Below are positions 56,510 through 64,000 of a stretch of DNA of 64,000 nucleotides, one piece after another. This stretch comes from Bradyrhizobium sp. WSM471. Its GTDB lineage: Bacteria; Pseudomonadota; Alphaproteobacteria; Rhizobiales; Xanthobacteraceae. The DNA lies in the NCBI RefSeq assembly GCF_000244915.1, contig NZ_CM001442.1, forward strand, positions 3,100,001-3,164,000, read 5' to 3'. The notes beneath the pieces were generated by a model. It saw nothing but the letters and a program-made list of their open reading frames with translations. It was not told the DNA's origin and searched no databases. How positions within the stretch are numbered: position 1 is the first letter of the stretch; every line of letters begins with the position of its first letter. The translations under genes were made by a program, and so were the position numbers.

Positions 56510-57394
56510 ATGACCTCTGCGAGCGAATTGCGATCCGGAAAGGGTGAGCGCGACGAGAATTTTCCCGTCGCGTCCTGGATCATTCATCCGCGTCATCGCG
56601 CGCTGATCCTGGCGTATTACAATTTCGTCCGCACCGCCGACGACATCGCCGACCACGCCACGCTGCCGCCGGACGAGAAGCTCGCTTATCTCGACCTGCT
56701 CGAGGCGGAATTGCTCGGCAAGGGCGACACCCAGGCCGAGGCCGTCAGCTTGCGGCACGCACTGGCCGAACGCGGCATGGCGCCGCGCCACGCGCTCGAC
56801 GTGCTCATCGCGTTCCGGATGGACGTGACCAAGTTGCGCTACGAGAATTGGGACGAGGTCATCCATTATTGCCGCTATTCGGCGATGCCGGTCGGCCGCT
56901 TCATGCTCGACGTCCATGGTGAGAGCACCTCGACCTGGGCCGCGTCGGATGCGCTTTGTGCAGCGCTGCAGATCAACAACCACCTTCAGGATTGCGGCAA
57001 GGATTTCCGCGAGCTCAACCGCGTCTACCTGCCGCGCGATGCGCTGGCCGCGAGCGGCGCCTCGGTCGAGCAACTCGGACTGGCGCAGTCGCCGTCGGCG
57101 ATGCTGGCCTGCCTTCAGGCTCTCGCCGTGCGCAACGAAGCTCTGCTCGACGAGGGCAGGTCGCTAGCTGCGGAGATCCGGGATTTCCGCCTCGGCGTCG
57201 AGGTCTCGGTGATCCAGGCCTATGCAGATCGCATCGTGCGCCTGTTGAAGGTGCGCGATCCCCTGCGCGAGCGCGTGCACCTGAACAAGTTCGAGCTTCT
57301 CACCTTCAGCCTCGCCGGCATGATTGGCGAAGTCGGCCGCCGCGCGGTCGGACGCAAGGCCATTTCCAGACCGGGGACTGCACATGACGCTTGA
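56510..57394 (+). CDS. hpnC: Squalene synthase-type protein HpnC
   Basis: 294 aa of the trans-isoprenyl diphosphate synthase (squalene/phytoene synthase) fold. Asp-rich motifs: TADDIADHA near residue 46 and NHLQDCGKDF near residue 165. In the hpnCDE route HpnC converts hydroxysqualene diphosphate (made by HpnD) to hydroxysqualene. Start at 56510 gives the usual N-terminus (SGKGERDENFPVASW); longer in-frame sequence upstream does not fit. It overlaps hpnD by 11 bases. Confidence 0.93.
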   Translation: MTSASELRSGKGERDENFPVASWIIHPRHRALILAYYNFVRTADDIADHATLPPDEKLAYLDLLEAELLGKGDTQAEAVSLRHALAERGMAPRHALDVLIAFRMDVTKLRYENWDEVIHYCRYSAMPVGRFMLDVHGESTSTWAASDALCAALQINNHLQDCGKDFRELNRVYLPRDALAASGASVEQLGLAQSPSAMLACLQALAVRNEALLDEGRSLAAEIRDFRLGVEVSVIQAYADRIVRLLKVRDPLRERVHLNKFELLTFSLAGMIGEVGRRAVGRKAISRPGTAHDA

Positions 57395-58223
57395 GGCGAG
57401 CTCGCCCGGCGCCAATTATGGCTCGACCGCATCCGGCAGTTCGTTCTACGCCGCGATGCGCATCCTGCCGCACGACCAGCGCGAAGCGATGTTCCAGATC
57501 TATAGTTTCTGCCGCCAGGTCGACGACATTGCTGATTCCGACGGTCCGCGCGACGAGCGGCTCGCCGCCCTTCAGGCGTGGCGCAACGACATCGATGCGC
57601 TCTACCAGGGCAATCCGCCACCGCGGCTGAAGGACTACGTCGCCTCGGTGAAGACCTTCGGCCTCAAGCGCGAGGATTTCCTCGCGATCGTCGACGGCAT
57701 GGAGATGGACGTGCCGCAGGACATCCGCGCGCCCGACATGGCGACGCTGGATCTCTATTGCGATCGCGTCGCGAGTGCCGTGGGGCGGCTGTCGGTCCGG
57801 GTCTTCGGCCTGCCGGAAGAAGACGGCATCGAGCTTGCTCATCATCTCGGCCGCGCGCTCCAGCTCACCAACATCCTGCGCGACATCGACGAGGACGCGG
57901 GCCTCGGCCGGCTCTATCTGCCGCGCGAAGCGCTGCTGCATGCCGGCATCACCTCCAACGATCCGGACCGCGTGATCGTCGAGCGCGCGCTGCCGAAGGT
58001 CTGCCTGCCGCTGGCGCAGCGCGCAAAGGTGTATTTCGAGAAGTCGGACGAGATCATGAACCGCAACCGGCGCCGCGCGGTGCGCGCGCCGCGGATGATG
58101 TCGAAATACTATCATGCCATTCTGGATCTCCTGATCGCGCGCGGGTTCAACGCGCCGCGTGAGCCGGTGCGTGTGTCGAAGGTCACACGCATCGCCATCC
58201 TGCTCCGATACGCTCTCATCTGA
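57384..58223 (+). CDS. hpnD: Presqualene diphosphate synthase HpnD
   Basis: 279 aa, same fold as HpnC. The two Asp-rich diphosphate-binding motifs are QVDDIADSD (about residue 51) and NILRDIDEDAG (about residue 170), with YLPREALLHAG after. It condenses two farnesyl diphosphates to presqualene diphosphate, the first step of the HpnDCE squalene route. The start at 57384 overlaps hpnC by 11 bases and its stop overlaps hpnE's ATG (TGATG), so the three are translationally coupled. Confidence 0.93.
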   Translation: MTLEASSPGANYGSTASGSSFYAAMRILPHDQREAMFQIYSFCRQVDDIADSDGPRDERLAALQAWRNDIDALYQGNPPPRLKDYVASVKTFGLKREDFLAIVDGMEMDVPQDIRAPDMATLDLYCDRVASAVGRLSVRVFGLPEEDGIELAHHLGRALQLTNILRDIDEDAGLGRLYLPREALLHAGITSNDPDRVIVERALPKVCLPLAQRAKVYFEKSDEIMNRNRRRAVRAPRMMSKYYHAILDLLIARGFNAPREPVRVSKVTRIAILLRYALI

Positions 58224-59479
58224 TGCAAAAAACAGCTCACATCATCGGTGCTGGAATCTCCGGCCTCTCCGCCGCCGTGCGGCTCGCCAATGCCGGCTTC
58301 AAGGTCGCCGTGCATGAGGCGACGCAGCAGGCCGGCGGCCGCTGCCGTTCCTATTTCGACGGCGCCACCAACCTCACCATCGACAATGGCAACCATTTGC
58401 TGCTGTCCGGCAACAGCCATGCGCGCGCCTATGCGCGCTCGATCGGCACCGAAGCGGGCCTCGTCGGTCCGGAGCGCGCGCAGTTTCCCTTCGTCGATAT
58501 CACGACCGGGCAGCGCTGGCAGATCGATCTCGGCGATGGCCGGCTGCCGACGTGGGTGCTCGACGAGAGCCGCCGTGTCCCCGACACCGGGTTGACCGAT
58601 TATCTGAAGCTGGCGCCGCTGATCTGGGCGTCGGAAGAGACGCTGGTCGGCAAGTCCATTCCCTGCGAGGGCGTCCTCTATCAGCGCCTGGTGCAGCCGC
58701 TGCTGCTCGCGGCGCTCAACGTCGATCCCCCCGAAGGCTCGGCGGGGCTTGCCGGCGCGATCGTGCGCGAGACGCTGCTCGCCGGCGGGCAGGCCTGCCG
58801 CCCCCTGATCGCGCGCGACGGGCTCAGCGCGGTGCTGATCGAGCCTGCCGTGACGTTCCTGCAGGAGCGCGGGCACAGCGTTCAGCTCGGCCATGAGCTG
58901 CGCTCGTTTGCAACCCATGACGGTAAGGTCGGCGCGCTGAATTTCGGCGGCGAGGATGTGATCCAGATCGGTGCGGGCGACGTCGTCGTGATGGCGGTGC
59001 CGCCGCGCGCTGCCTCCAACCTGCTGCCGGGCCTGAAGACGCCGACCGAATTCCGCGCCATCGTGAATGCGCATTTCCGCGTCGAGCCGCCAGCGGGATC
59101 GGCTCCGATCCTCGGCGTGATCGGCGGCGTCGTGGAATGGCTGTTTGCGTTCCCGAACCGGCTGTCCGTCACCATCAGCAACGGCGACCGTCTGGTCGAC
59201 ATGCCGCGCGAGGAACTCGCGCAGGCGATCTGGAAAGACGTCTGCAAGGCGGGCGGTGTTTCCGGCGAGCTGCCGCCCTGGCAGATCGTGCGCGAGCGCC
59301 GTGCCACATTTGCGGCGACGCCGGCGCAGAATGCCCTGCGTCCAGGGCCGGTCACTGCGCTGAAAAACCTGTTTCTTGCAGGCGATTGGACTGCTACGGG
59401 ATTGCCTGCAACCATCGAGGGATCGGTCCGATCCGGTGATCGCGCCGCCGATCTGGTTCTGGCCGCCAAGGGATACTGA
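58223..59479 (+). CDS. hpnE: Hydroxysqualene dehydroxylase HpnE
   Basis: 418 aa FAD-dependent protein of the amine-oxidase/phytoene-desaturase type. The dinucleotide-binding motif IGAGISGLSAAVRLANAGFKV lies at residues 8-28 and the C-terminal FAD motif around LFLAGDWTATGLPATIEG. It reduces hydroxysqualene to squalene, completing the HpnCDE set. The ATG shares one base with the hpnD stop. It is 73 bases upstream of shc. Confidence 0.93.
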   Translation: MQKTAHIIGAGISGLSAAVRLANAGFKVAVHEATQQAGGRCRSYFDGATNLTIDNGNHLLLSGNSHARAYARSIGTEAGLVGPERAQFPFVDITTGQRWQIDLGDGRLPTWVLDESRRVPDTGLTDYLKLAPLIWASEETLVGKSIPCEGVLYQRLVQPLLLAALNVDPPEGSAGLAGAIVRETLLAGGQACRPLIARDGLSAVLIEPAVTFLQERGHSVQLGHELRSFATHDGKVGALNFGGEDVIQIGAGDVVVMAVPPRAASNLLPGLKTPTEFRAIVNAHFRVEPPAGSAPILGVIGGVVEWLFAFPNRLSVTISNGDRLVDMPREELAQAIWKDVCKAGGVSGELPPWQIVRERRATFAATPAQNALRPGPVTALKNLFLAGDWTATGLPATIEGSVRSGDRAADLVLAAKGY

Positions 59480-59552
59480 CAGGCGGCCCTGACGGGCATT
59501 TGTCCCGGTCAATTTCGGCCAATTCAATCGACTATCGGAGCAATCGAGCGAG

Positions 59553-61520
59553 ATGGATTCCGTGAACGCGACCAGCCGCGAAGCCCAAGAATTGGGGAAC
59601 TTGGAATCGAGCATTGCGTCGGCCACCGAAGGCGTCCTCGGCTTTCAGCAATCCGACGGCCATTGGGTGTTCGAGCTCGAGGCCGATTGCACGATTCCGG
59701 CCGAATACGTGCTGCTGCGCCATTATCTCGCCGAGCCGGTCGATGCCGTGCTCGAAGCCAAGATCGCCAATTATCTTCGCCGCGTTCAGGGCGCCCATGG
59801 CGGCTGGCCGCTGGTGCACGACGGCGAGTTCGACATGAGCGCCAGCGTGAAGGCATATTTCGCGCTGAAGATGATCGGGGATCCCATCGACGCGCCGCAC
59901 ATGGTGCGTGCGCGCGAGGCGATCCATTCCCGCGGAGGCGCCGTTCACAGCAATGTCTTCACGCGCTTCATGCTTGCGATGTTTGGCGTCGTGACCTGGC
60001 GCGCGGTACCGGTGCTGCCGATCGAGATCGTGCTGCTGCCGTTCTGGTCGCCGTTCCACATCAACAAGATCTCCTACTGGGCGCGCACCACCATGGTGCC
60101 GCTGATGGTCATCGCCGCGCTGAAGCCACGGGCGAAAAATCCGAAAGGCGTCGGCATCGACGAGCTGTTCCTGCAGGACCCGCGCTCGATCGGCATGACC
60201 GCCAAGGCGCCGCACCAGAGCATGGCCTGGTTCGTGCTGTTCCGTGCGCTTGATGGCATTTTGCGCGTGATCGAGCCGATGTTTCCCAAGAGCCTGCGCA
60301 AGCGCGCCATCGATGCCGCGCTCGCCTTCACCGAGGAGCGGTTGAACGGCGAGGACGGCATGGGGGCGATCTATCCGCCGATGGCCAACATCGTCATGAT
60401 GTACGAGGCGCTCGGCAAGGATGAGAGTTATCCGCCGCGCGCGATCACGCGCCGGGGTATCGACAAGCTGCTCGTGATCAAGGACGACGAAGCCTATTGC
60501 CAGCCCTGCGTCTCGCCGGTGTGGGACACGACTCTGACCGCCCACGCGCTGCTCGAAGCCGGCGGTGACAGGGCGGTGCCTGCGGCCAAGCAGGGTCTCG
60601 ACTGGCTGATCCCGAAGCAGGAGCTCGAGGTGAAGGGCGACTGGGCGGTGAAGCGGCCCGACGTGCGCCCGGGCGGCTGGGCCTTCCAGTACAACAATGC
60701 CCATTATCCCGATCTCGACGACACTGCGGTGGTCGTGATGTCGATGGACCGCATGCGCCGGGAGCACGGCGCGACCGGCTATGACGCCGCGATCGACCGC
60801 GCCCGGGAGTGGATCGAGGGCATGCAGAGCGACGACGGCGGCTGGGCTGCCTTCGACGTCAACAACCTCGAATATTATCTGAACAACATCCCGTTCTCGG
60901 ACCATGGCGCGCTGCTCGACCCGCCGACCGAGGACGTCACCGCGCGCTGCATCTCGATGCTGTCCCAGCTCGGCGAGACCGCGAAGACCAGCAAGCATGT
61001 CGCCGATGGCATCGCCTACCTGCGGAAGACCCAGCATCCCGAAGGCTCCTGGTACGGCCGCTGGGGCATGAACTTCATCTATGGAACCTGGTCGGTGCTG
61101 TGCGCCCTCAACATGGCCGGCGTCCGCCATGACGACCCCATGATCCGGAAAGCCGCCGGCTGGCTGGCCTCGATCCAGAACAAGGACGGCGGCTGGGGCG
61201 AGGATGCCGTCAGCTACCGGCTGGACTATCGCGGCTGGGAGGCTGCCCCCTCGACCGCCTCGCAAACGGCATGGGCCTTGCTTGCCCTGATGGCGGCAGG
61301 CGAGGTTGATCACCCGGCCGTCGCCCGCGGGGTGGAGTACCTGATTGCAACACAGAACGAAAAAGGACTGTGGGACGAACAGCGGTACACCGCCACAGGC
61401 TTTCCCCGTGTATTCTATCTACGGTACCATGGTTATCCGAAGTTCTTCCCGCTGTGGGCGTTGGCGCGGTATCGGAACTTGCGGAACACCAACAGCAGGG
61501 TGGTAGGGGTCGGAATGTGA
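59553..61520 (+). CDS. shc: Squalene-hopene cyclase
   Basis: 655 aa, full length. It cyclises squalene to hopene and hopanol at the membrane. The catalytic acid motif DLDDTA (Asp387-x-Asp389-Asp390) is intact, and several QW repeats are visible, such as QQSDGHW near the N-terminus, QSDDGGWAAF, QHPEGSWYGRW and QNKDGGWGED. The gene is also called hpnF. The start has weak ribosome-binding sequence (GGAGCAATCGAGCGAG). Its stop overlaps the hpnG start as GTGA. Confidence 0.97.
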   Translation: MDSVNATSREAQELGNLESSIASATEGVLGFQQSDGHWVFELEADCTIPAEYVLLRHYLAEPVDAVLEAKIANYLRRVQGAHGGWPLVHDGEFDMSASVKAYFALKMIGDPIDAPHMVRAREAIHSRGGAVHSNVFTRFMLAMFGVVTWRAVPVLPIEIVLLPFWSPFHINKISYWARTTMVPLMVIAALKPRAKNPKGVGIDELFLQDPRSIGMTAKAPHQSMAWFVLFRALDGILRVIEPMFPKSLRKRAIDAALAFTEERLNGEDGMGAIYPPMANIVMMYEALGKDESYPPRAITRRGIDKLLVIKDDEAYCQPCVSPVWDTTLTAHALLEAGGDRAVPAAKQGLDWLIPKQELEVKGDWAVKRPDVRPGGWAFQYNNAHYPDLDDTAVVVMSMDRMRREHGATGYDAAIDRAREWIEGMQSDDGGWAAFDVNNLEYYLNNIPFSDHGALLDPPTEDVTARCISMLSQLGETAKTSKHVADGIAYLRKTQHPEGSWYGRWGMNFIYGTWSVLCALNMAGVRHDDPMIRKAAGWLASIQNKDGGWGEDAVSYRLDYRGWEAAPSTASQTAWALLALMAAGEVDHPAVARGVEYLIATQNEKGLWDEQRYTATGFPRVFYLRYHGYPKFFPLWALARYRNLRNTNSRVVGVGM

Positions 61521-62266
61521 CTTTGGGGACGGGGGACTATGTTACCGCGGGTCAAACCGTTGATCCGCGGCCGATATTGATCGTGACTGGACTGGTTCAG
61601 GAGGCCCGCATCGCGGCCGGGCCCGGAATGGCGGTTATTTGCTCGTCGAGCAGCCCGACCCAGTTGCGGGCGCTGTTGACGGTGCTGGATCCCGAGACGA
61701 TTCGCGGTGTGATCTCGTTCGGCGTGGCCGGCGGGCTTGACCCGACGCTGCGCTCCGGCGACGTCGTGCTGGCGACCGAGGTGCTCGCGGGCGACACCCG
61801 CTGGGCTGCCGGCCTGTCGCTCGGCGACGACCTGATCGACCGCCTGACGTCGGGGCGCCGCCGCGTGGTGCGCGGCAGCCTCGCCGGTGCCGAGGAAGTG
61901 GTCACCGGGCGCTCCTGCAAGGCGGCGCTGCATTCCGAGACCGGAGCGGCCGCCGTCGACATGGAAAGCCACATCGCGGCCGCCTACGCCGCCGAGGCCG
62001 GCTTGCCGTTCGCCGCGGTCCGCGTCATCAGCGATCCCGCCCATCGCGCGCTGCCGGCGCTCGCCCGCGCCGCCATCAAGCCGAACGGTCAGATCGACGT
62101 GCTGGCCGTGCTGCGCGGCATCGCGCGCAATCCGACCGCGCTGCATGGACTGGTCTCGACCGGCCTCGACTTCAACCGCGCGCTGCGCAGCCTGCGCGGC
62201 TGCCGCGACTATTTGATCGGCACCGAGCTCGTGGAGAGCGAGGCCCTGGTCTCCGAGGCGGCCTGA
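61517..62266 (+). CDS. hpnG: Adenosylhopane phosphorylase-type protein HpnG
   Basis: 249 aa from a GTG overlapping the shc stop; earlier in-frame sequence belongs to shc. It is a member of the nucleoside phosphorylase/MTA-SAH nucleosidase superfamily: FGVAGGLDPTLRSGDVVLA and AVDMESHIAAAYAAEAGLPF hold the substrate-binding Met-Glu and the catalytic Asp in ISDPAHRA. HpnG removes adenine from adenosylhopane to open the route to extended C35 hopanoids. It is the last hopanoid gene in the window; hpnH is not seen after it. Confidence 0.92.
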   Translation: MTLGTGDYVTAGQTVDPRPILIVTGLVQEARIAAGPGMAVICSSSSPTQLRALLTVLDPETIRGVISFGVAGGLDPTLRSGDVVLATEVLAGDTRWAAGLSLGDDLIDRLTSGRRRVVRGSLAGAEEVVTGRSCKAALHSETGAAAVDMESHIAAAYAAEAGLPFAAVRVISDPAHRALPALARAAIKPNGQIDVLAVLRGIARNPTALHGLVSTGLDFNRALRSLRGCRDYLIGTELVESEALVSEAA

Positions 62267-62287
62267 GCGGGTTCTGCGATCACTAAA

Positions 62288-62327
62288 AACAAAAGGTCCG
62301 GTCGCCATTGGCGCCGGGCCTTTTTTT
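62288..62327 (+). terminator. Terminator-type hairpin after hpnG
   Basis: AAAAGGTCCGGTCGCC - ATTG - GCGCCGGGCCTTTTTTT, an imperfect stem followed by seven Ts, 22 bases after the hpnG stop. A close relative lies at 63834-63880, so this is also a dispersed element. Confidence 0.75.
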
Positions 62328-62375
62328 GATCGTGGCCTGGTCGCCATCAGCGGCCGGGCCTCGCAAAGCGTCACT

Positions 62376-62406
62376 CCGTAGGATGGGTTGAGCCCTTGCG
62401 AAACCC
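62376..62406. repeat. REP, left flank of the RAYT remnant
   Basis: 31-base unit (CCGTAGGATGGGTTGAGCCC and 11 more bases). Its exact reverse complement is at 62982-63012, so the transposase remnant sits between perfectly inverted copies. Confidence 0.85.
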
Positions 62407-62418
62407 ATCTCTTCCCGA

Positions 62419-62951
62419 TCAGCGCTCTCCATAATCGCGGCCATCATCCGACTGATCGCCCGCCCAATCGACTGGATAGTTGCCAAGCTCCACGTGACGA
62501 TGAAACGAGGACGGCGCCAGTCGCGTACCCGGTCGACGAGCCTGTGCTTGACCGGATTGATATGAACATAGTCGATATGCCGGGCGAAATCGATTTCGTC
62601 GCGAATGGTGTGCTCCCAATATCTGCGTTGCCAGATGCCCCGCTCACCTTTGGCCGAACGGCTTCGGGAGATCCTTTCGTTTCGCGCCAGACCGCGCGAA
62701 AACGTGGACTTGATCAATTGTCAGCGCATTGCAAAATCGGCGTCAGCTTCAGGCAACGTCCATACGGTGTGAAGATGATCAGGCAACACCACGATGGCAT
62801 CGATCGTGAACGGATGGCGCTGGTGCGTCTCACGAAACGCCGCGCGCAATAGCTCGACATGATCCGTGAGCAACGATAGCTTCCGTTCCGCCAGATTGAC
62901 GGTAAAGAAGAAGCACCCACCGGGAACGAAGTTGCGACGGTACGCGGTCAT
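62419..62951 (-). pseudogene. Decayed REP-associated tyrosine transposase (RAYT, IS200/Y1 type)
   Basis: The reading begins YRRNFVPGGCFFFTVNLAERK and continues through FTIDAIVVLPDHLHTVWTLPE, with the HUH-type pair HLH of Y1 transposases, and later [31 protein letters not shown], which holds the catalytic Tyr region. Two lesions are visible. At 62721-62723 an in-frame TGA stands where the family has Trp (MR-stop-QLIKSTF). Near 62513-62518 a frame change (probably two inserted bases, CG) is needed to reach the rest ([19 protein letters not shown]). The protein is therefore inactive. Perfect inverted REPs flank it. Confidence 0.85.
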
Positions 62952-62981
62952 GGCGCAACGTTATCACCAAACAAGTGAGAC

Positions 62982-63012
62982 GGGTTTCGCAAGGGCTCAA
63001 CCCATCCTACGG
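62982..63012. repeat. REP, right flank of the RAYT remnant
   Basis: Exact reverse complement of 62376-62406 over 31 bases (GGGTTTCGCAAGGGCTCAAC and 11 more bases). It lies 7 bases before the ATG of the downstream small gene and so occupies its 5' region. Confidence 0.85.
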
Positions 63013-63019
63013 GCTGAAT

Positions 63020-63352
63020 ATGTCAGTAGATCAGGCCGATACAATTGACGTCGCGACCATCGACAAGGCTTCCGGTGAGCTATGGCTCACGATCAGCGAT
63101 CATCTGCCGTGGGATGACAACGAAGGCGACCATCTCGTCCTTCTTCAGAACAAGCTCAACGCGTATCTTCGCTTTATCGAAAGTGGCGAGATATTCAAAA
63201 AGGTGCCCGATGCCAAGGGGCGCGGTATTGTAATCAACCTGGTCGGGAAGTTCCCGCTGAGCCATAAGGCCGACTTCTTCTACGGGAAGGCGCGAGCCGC
63301 CATAGAACGCGCGGGCGTTCGGTTACAGTTTAGCCTTATGAGCCCCAATTAA
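63020..63352 (+). CDS. DUF6572-type small protein
   Basis: 110 aa from the ATG just after the REP. The pattern MSVDQADTIDVATIDKASGE, WLTISDHLPWDDNEGDHL, LLQNKLNAYLRFIESGEIF and KGRGIVINLVGKF recalls the DUF6572 family of small proteins often found near toxin or polymorphic-immunity genes. Name given from memory of the family and not tested. No ribosome-binding site is visible because the REP ends 7 bases upstream. Confidence 0.65.
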   Translation: MSVDQADTIDVATIDKASGELWLTISDHLPWDDNEGDHLVLLQNKLNAYLRFIESGEIFKKVPDAKGRGIVINLVGKFPLSHKADFFYGKARAAIERAGVRLQFSLMSPN

Positions 63353-63524
63353 GTGGCCCTCGCGGGGCACCCTTGGAATGCACCCCTAAGTGAGACACAG
63401 GTAATTCCTGTGACAAGCGCTCGTCTATCGTACGGTTTGCGCGGAGGTTGGATTTCGGGAAAGTAGTGCTTCCGCGCGCCGCCGACTGGCTGGCGCCGCT
63501 TTCGAATGGGCCATGATGGCATAG
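63353..63524. other. Region without a supported gene
   Basis: No open frame with a start signal; mixed repeat-like sequence between the DUF6572-type gene and the next repeat. Confidence 0.4.
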
Positions 63525-63758
63525 TGCCACTGTTTTGCCCGACGCGTCAAATTAAATTCGTAAAATACGAAGCTAGTGCTGGCCTTCGATTGCGCTCAAA
63601 ATGACGGCGCGGCTCGAATGCGGTGCAAATCTGCAGAATCCCAGCCATTGCCCGGTTGCCGCTGATTTGTTCGACGCCGCAATGACTTGCCGAATGCACA
63701 CTGAGCCGTTCAGCAGTCGCGTTTCTACTGTGCATGGGGTTGTTTTTCACTTTTTTGC
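63525..63758. repeat. Dispersed repeat (TGCCACTGTTTTGCCCGACG ... TACTGTGCATGGGG), copy 2
   Basis: Same outer blocks as 46383-46507, here with a longer middle. The block order and orientation are the same in both copies, which points to a common element with a variable interior. Confidence 0.65.
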
Positions 63759-63833
63759 GAGAGAGCTAACTGACCCCAAGCGGAGGGAGAGGAGCACTGC
63801 CTGCACATTTGCTCTTCCCCAATGCGCCTGAGC

Positions 63834-63880
63834 AAAAAAACAAAAGGCCCGGTCGCCATTGGCGATCGGGCGCTTTTTGT
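63834..63880. repeat. Hairpin element related to the hpnG terminator
   Basis: CAAAAGGCCCGGTCGCC - ATT - GGCGATCGGGCGCTTTTTG forms a stem with a T run on the plus strand. It shares the CGGTCGCCATTGGCG core with 62288-62327. Confidence 0.6.
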
Positions 63881-63889
63881 TTGATGTCT

Positions 63890-64000
63890 GCCTAACCTGA
63901 GTGGAGCGGGGCGCAATCCGGGACATTCAACGCGGAGGGCCCGTCCCGGATTCGCTTGCGCTCCATCCGGGCTACAGGTCATCGCGCTTACGCGGCGGTC
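63890..64000. repeat. Window-end repeat (GTCCCGGATTCGCTTGCGCT family)
   Basis: Palindromic text GTGGAGCGGGGCGCAATCCG and CGGATTCGCTTGCGCTCCAT followed by CCGGGCTAC. The first 14 bases of the window (CGTCATCCGGGCTA) look like the end of the same family. Partial because the window stops here. Confidence 0.5.

Overview
The window looks like chromosomal DNA of a Bradyrhizobium-type alphaproteobacterium (Nitrobacteraceae). The evidence is high GC with strong GC3 codon bias, a hopanoid operon that includes the 2-methylhopanoid methylase hpnP, many catabolic genes for aromatics and acyl-CoAs, and many families of dispersed intergenic palindromes of the kind common in Bradyrhizobium and Rhodopseudomonas. 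The assignment is an inference from gene content, not a database match. No rRNA, tRNA, CRISPR array, prophage or intact insertion sequence was seen.

Layout. 0-2.6 kb: a YccF-type membrane protein and an orphan CheB-like methylesterase domain, then about 1.1 kb of degenerate repeats. 2.6-5.4 kb: ppc. 5.5-9.35 kb, minus strand: Zn-ribbon/OB protein, thiolase, SDR and Tat-exported SMP-30 lactonase, probably an acyl-CoA degradation unit. 9.5-14.4 kb, plus strand: amidase + DUF2848, two neighbouring Fe(II)/2OG oxygenases (one is AlkB) and an MFS transporter. 14.4-21.6 kb: a homoprotocatechuate meta-cleavage operon (hpaH-hpaF-hpaE-hpaD-FAH-TPP enzyme, minus strand) diverging from the MarR-type regulator hpaR, with a perfect 16-bp palindrome in the shared promoter. 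21.75-25.45 kb: an LDH2-type dehydrogenase, an HpaI-type aldolase and a UxaA/GarD-type dehydratase, which look like a sugar-acid route. 25.6-27.4 kb: a two-gene Aer-like aerotaxis receptor (PAS gene overlapping a transducer gene). 27.7-34.4 kb: a transglutaminase / ATP-grasp-alpha-E / transglutaminase cluster of the predicted peptide-ligase type. 34.6-42.6 kb: HD phosphohydrolase, small unknown protein, alpha/beta hydrolase, folE, Rieske-FAD reductase, HdeD-like protein, ABC substrate-binding protein and acyl-CoA dehydrogenase. 42.6-46.5 kb: a somewhat lower-GC stretch with an RlpA-like exported protein, a large AI-2E-type permease and small unknown proteins. 46.5-48.3 kb: a second chemoreceptor.

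48.5-62.3 kb is a 14-kb, nearly all plus-strand block: eutB - hpnP - eutC - MMPL/RND transporter - (one small secreted protein on the minus strand) - small Cys-rich secreted protein - hpnC - hpnD - hpnE - shc - hpnG. hpnC/D/E make squalene from farnesyl diphosphate, Shc cyclises it to hopene, HpnG acts on adenosylhopane and HpnP methylates C-2. The hopanoid methylase lies between the two subunit genes of ethanolamine ammonia-lyase, so three cobalamin-dependent polypeptides are encoded in a row.

62.3-64.0 kb: a decayed REP-associated transposase (RAYT) bounded by perfectly inverted 31-bp REP sequences, directly after hpnG where hpnH might be expected. Then come a DUF6572-type protein and more repeats. 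Copies related to the same REP lie at the other end of the window (about 0.7 and 1.6 kb).
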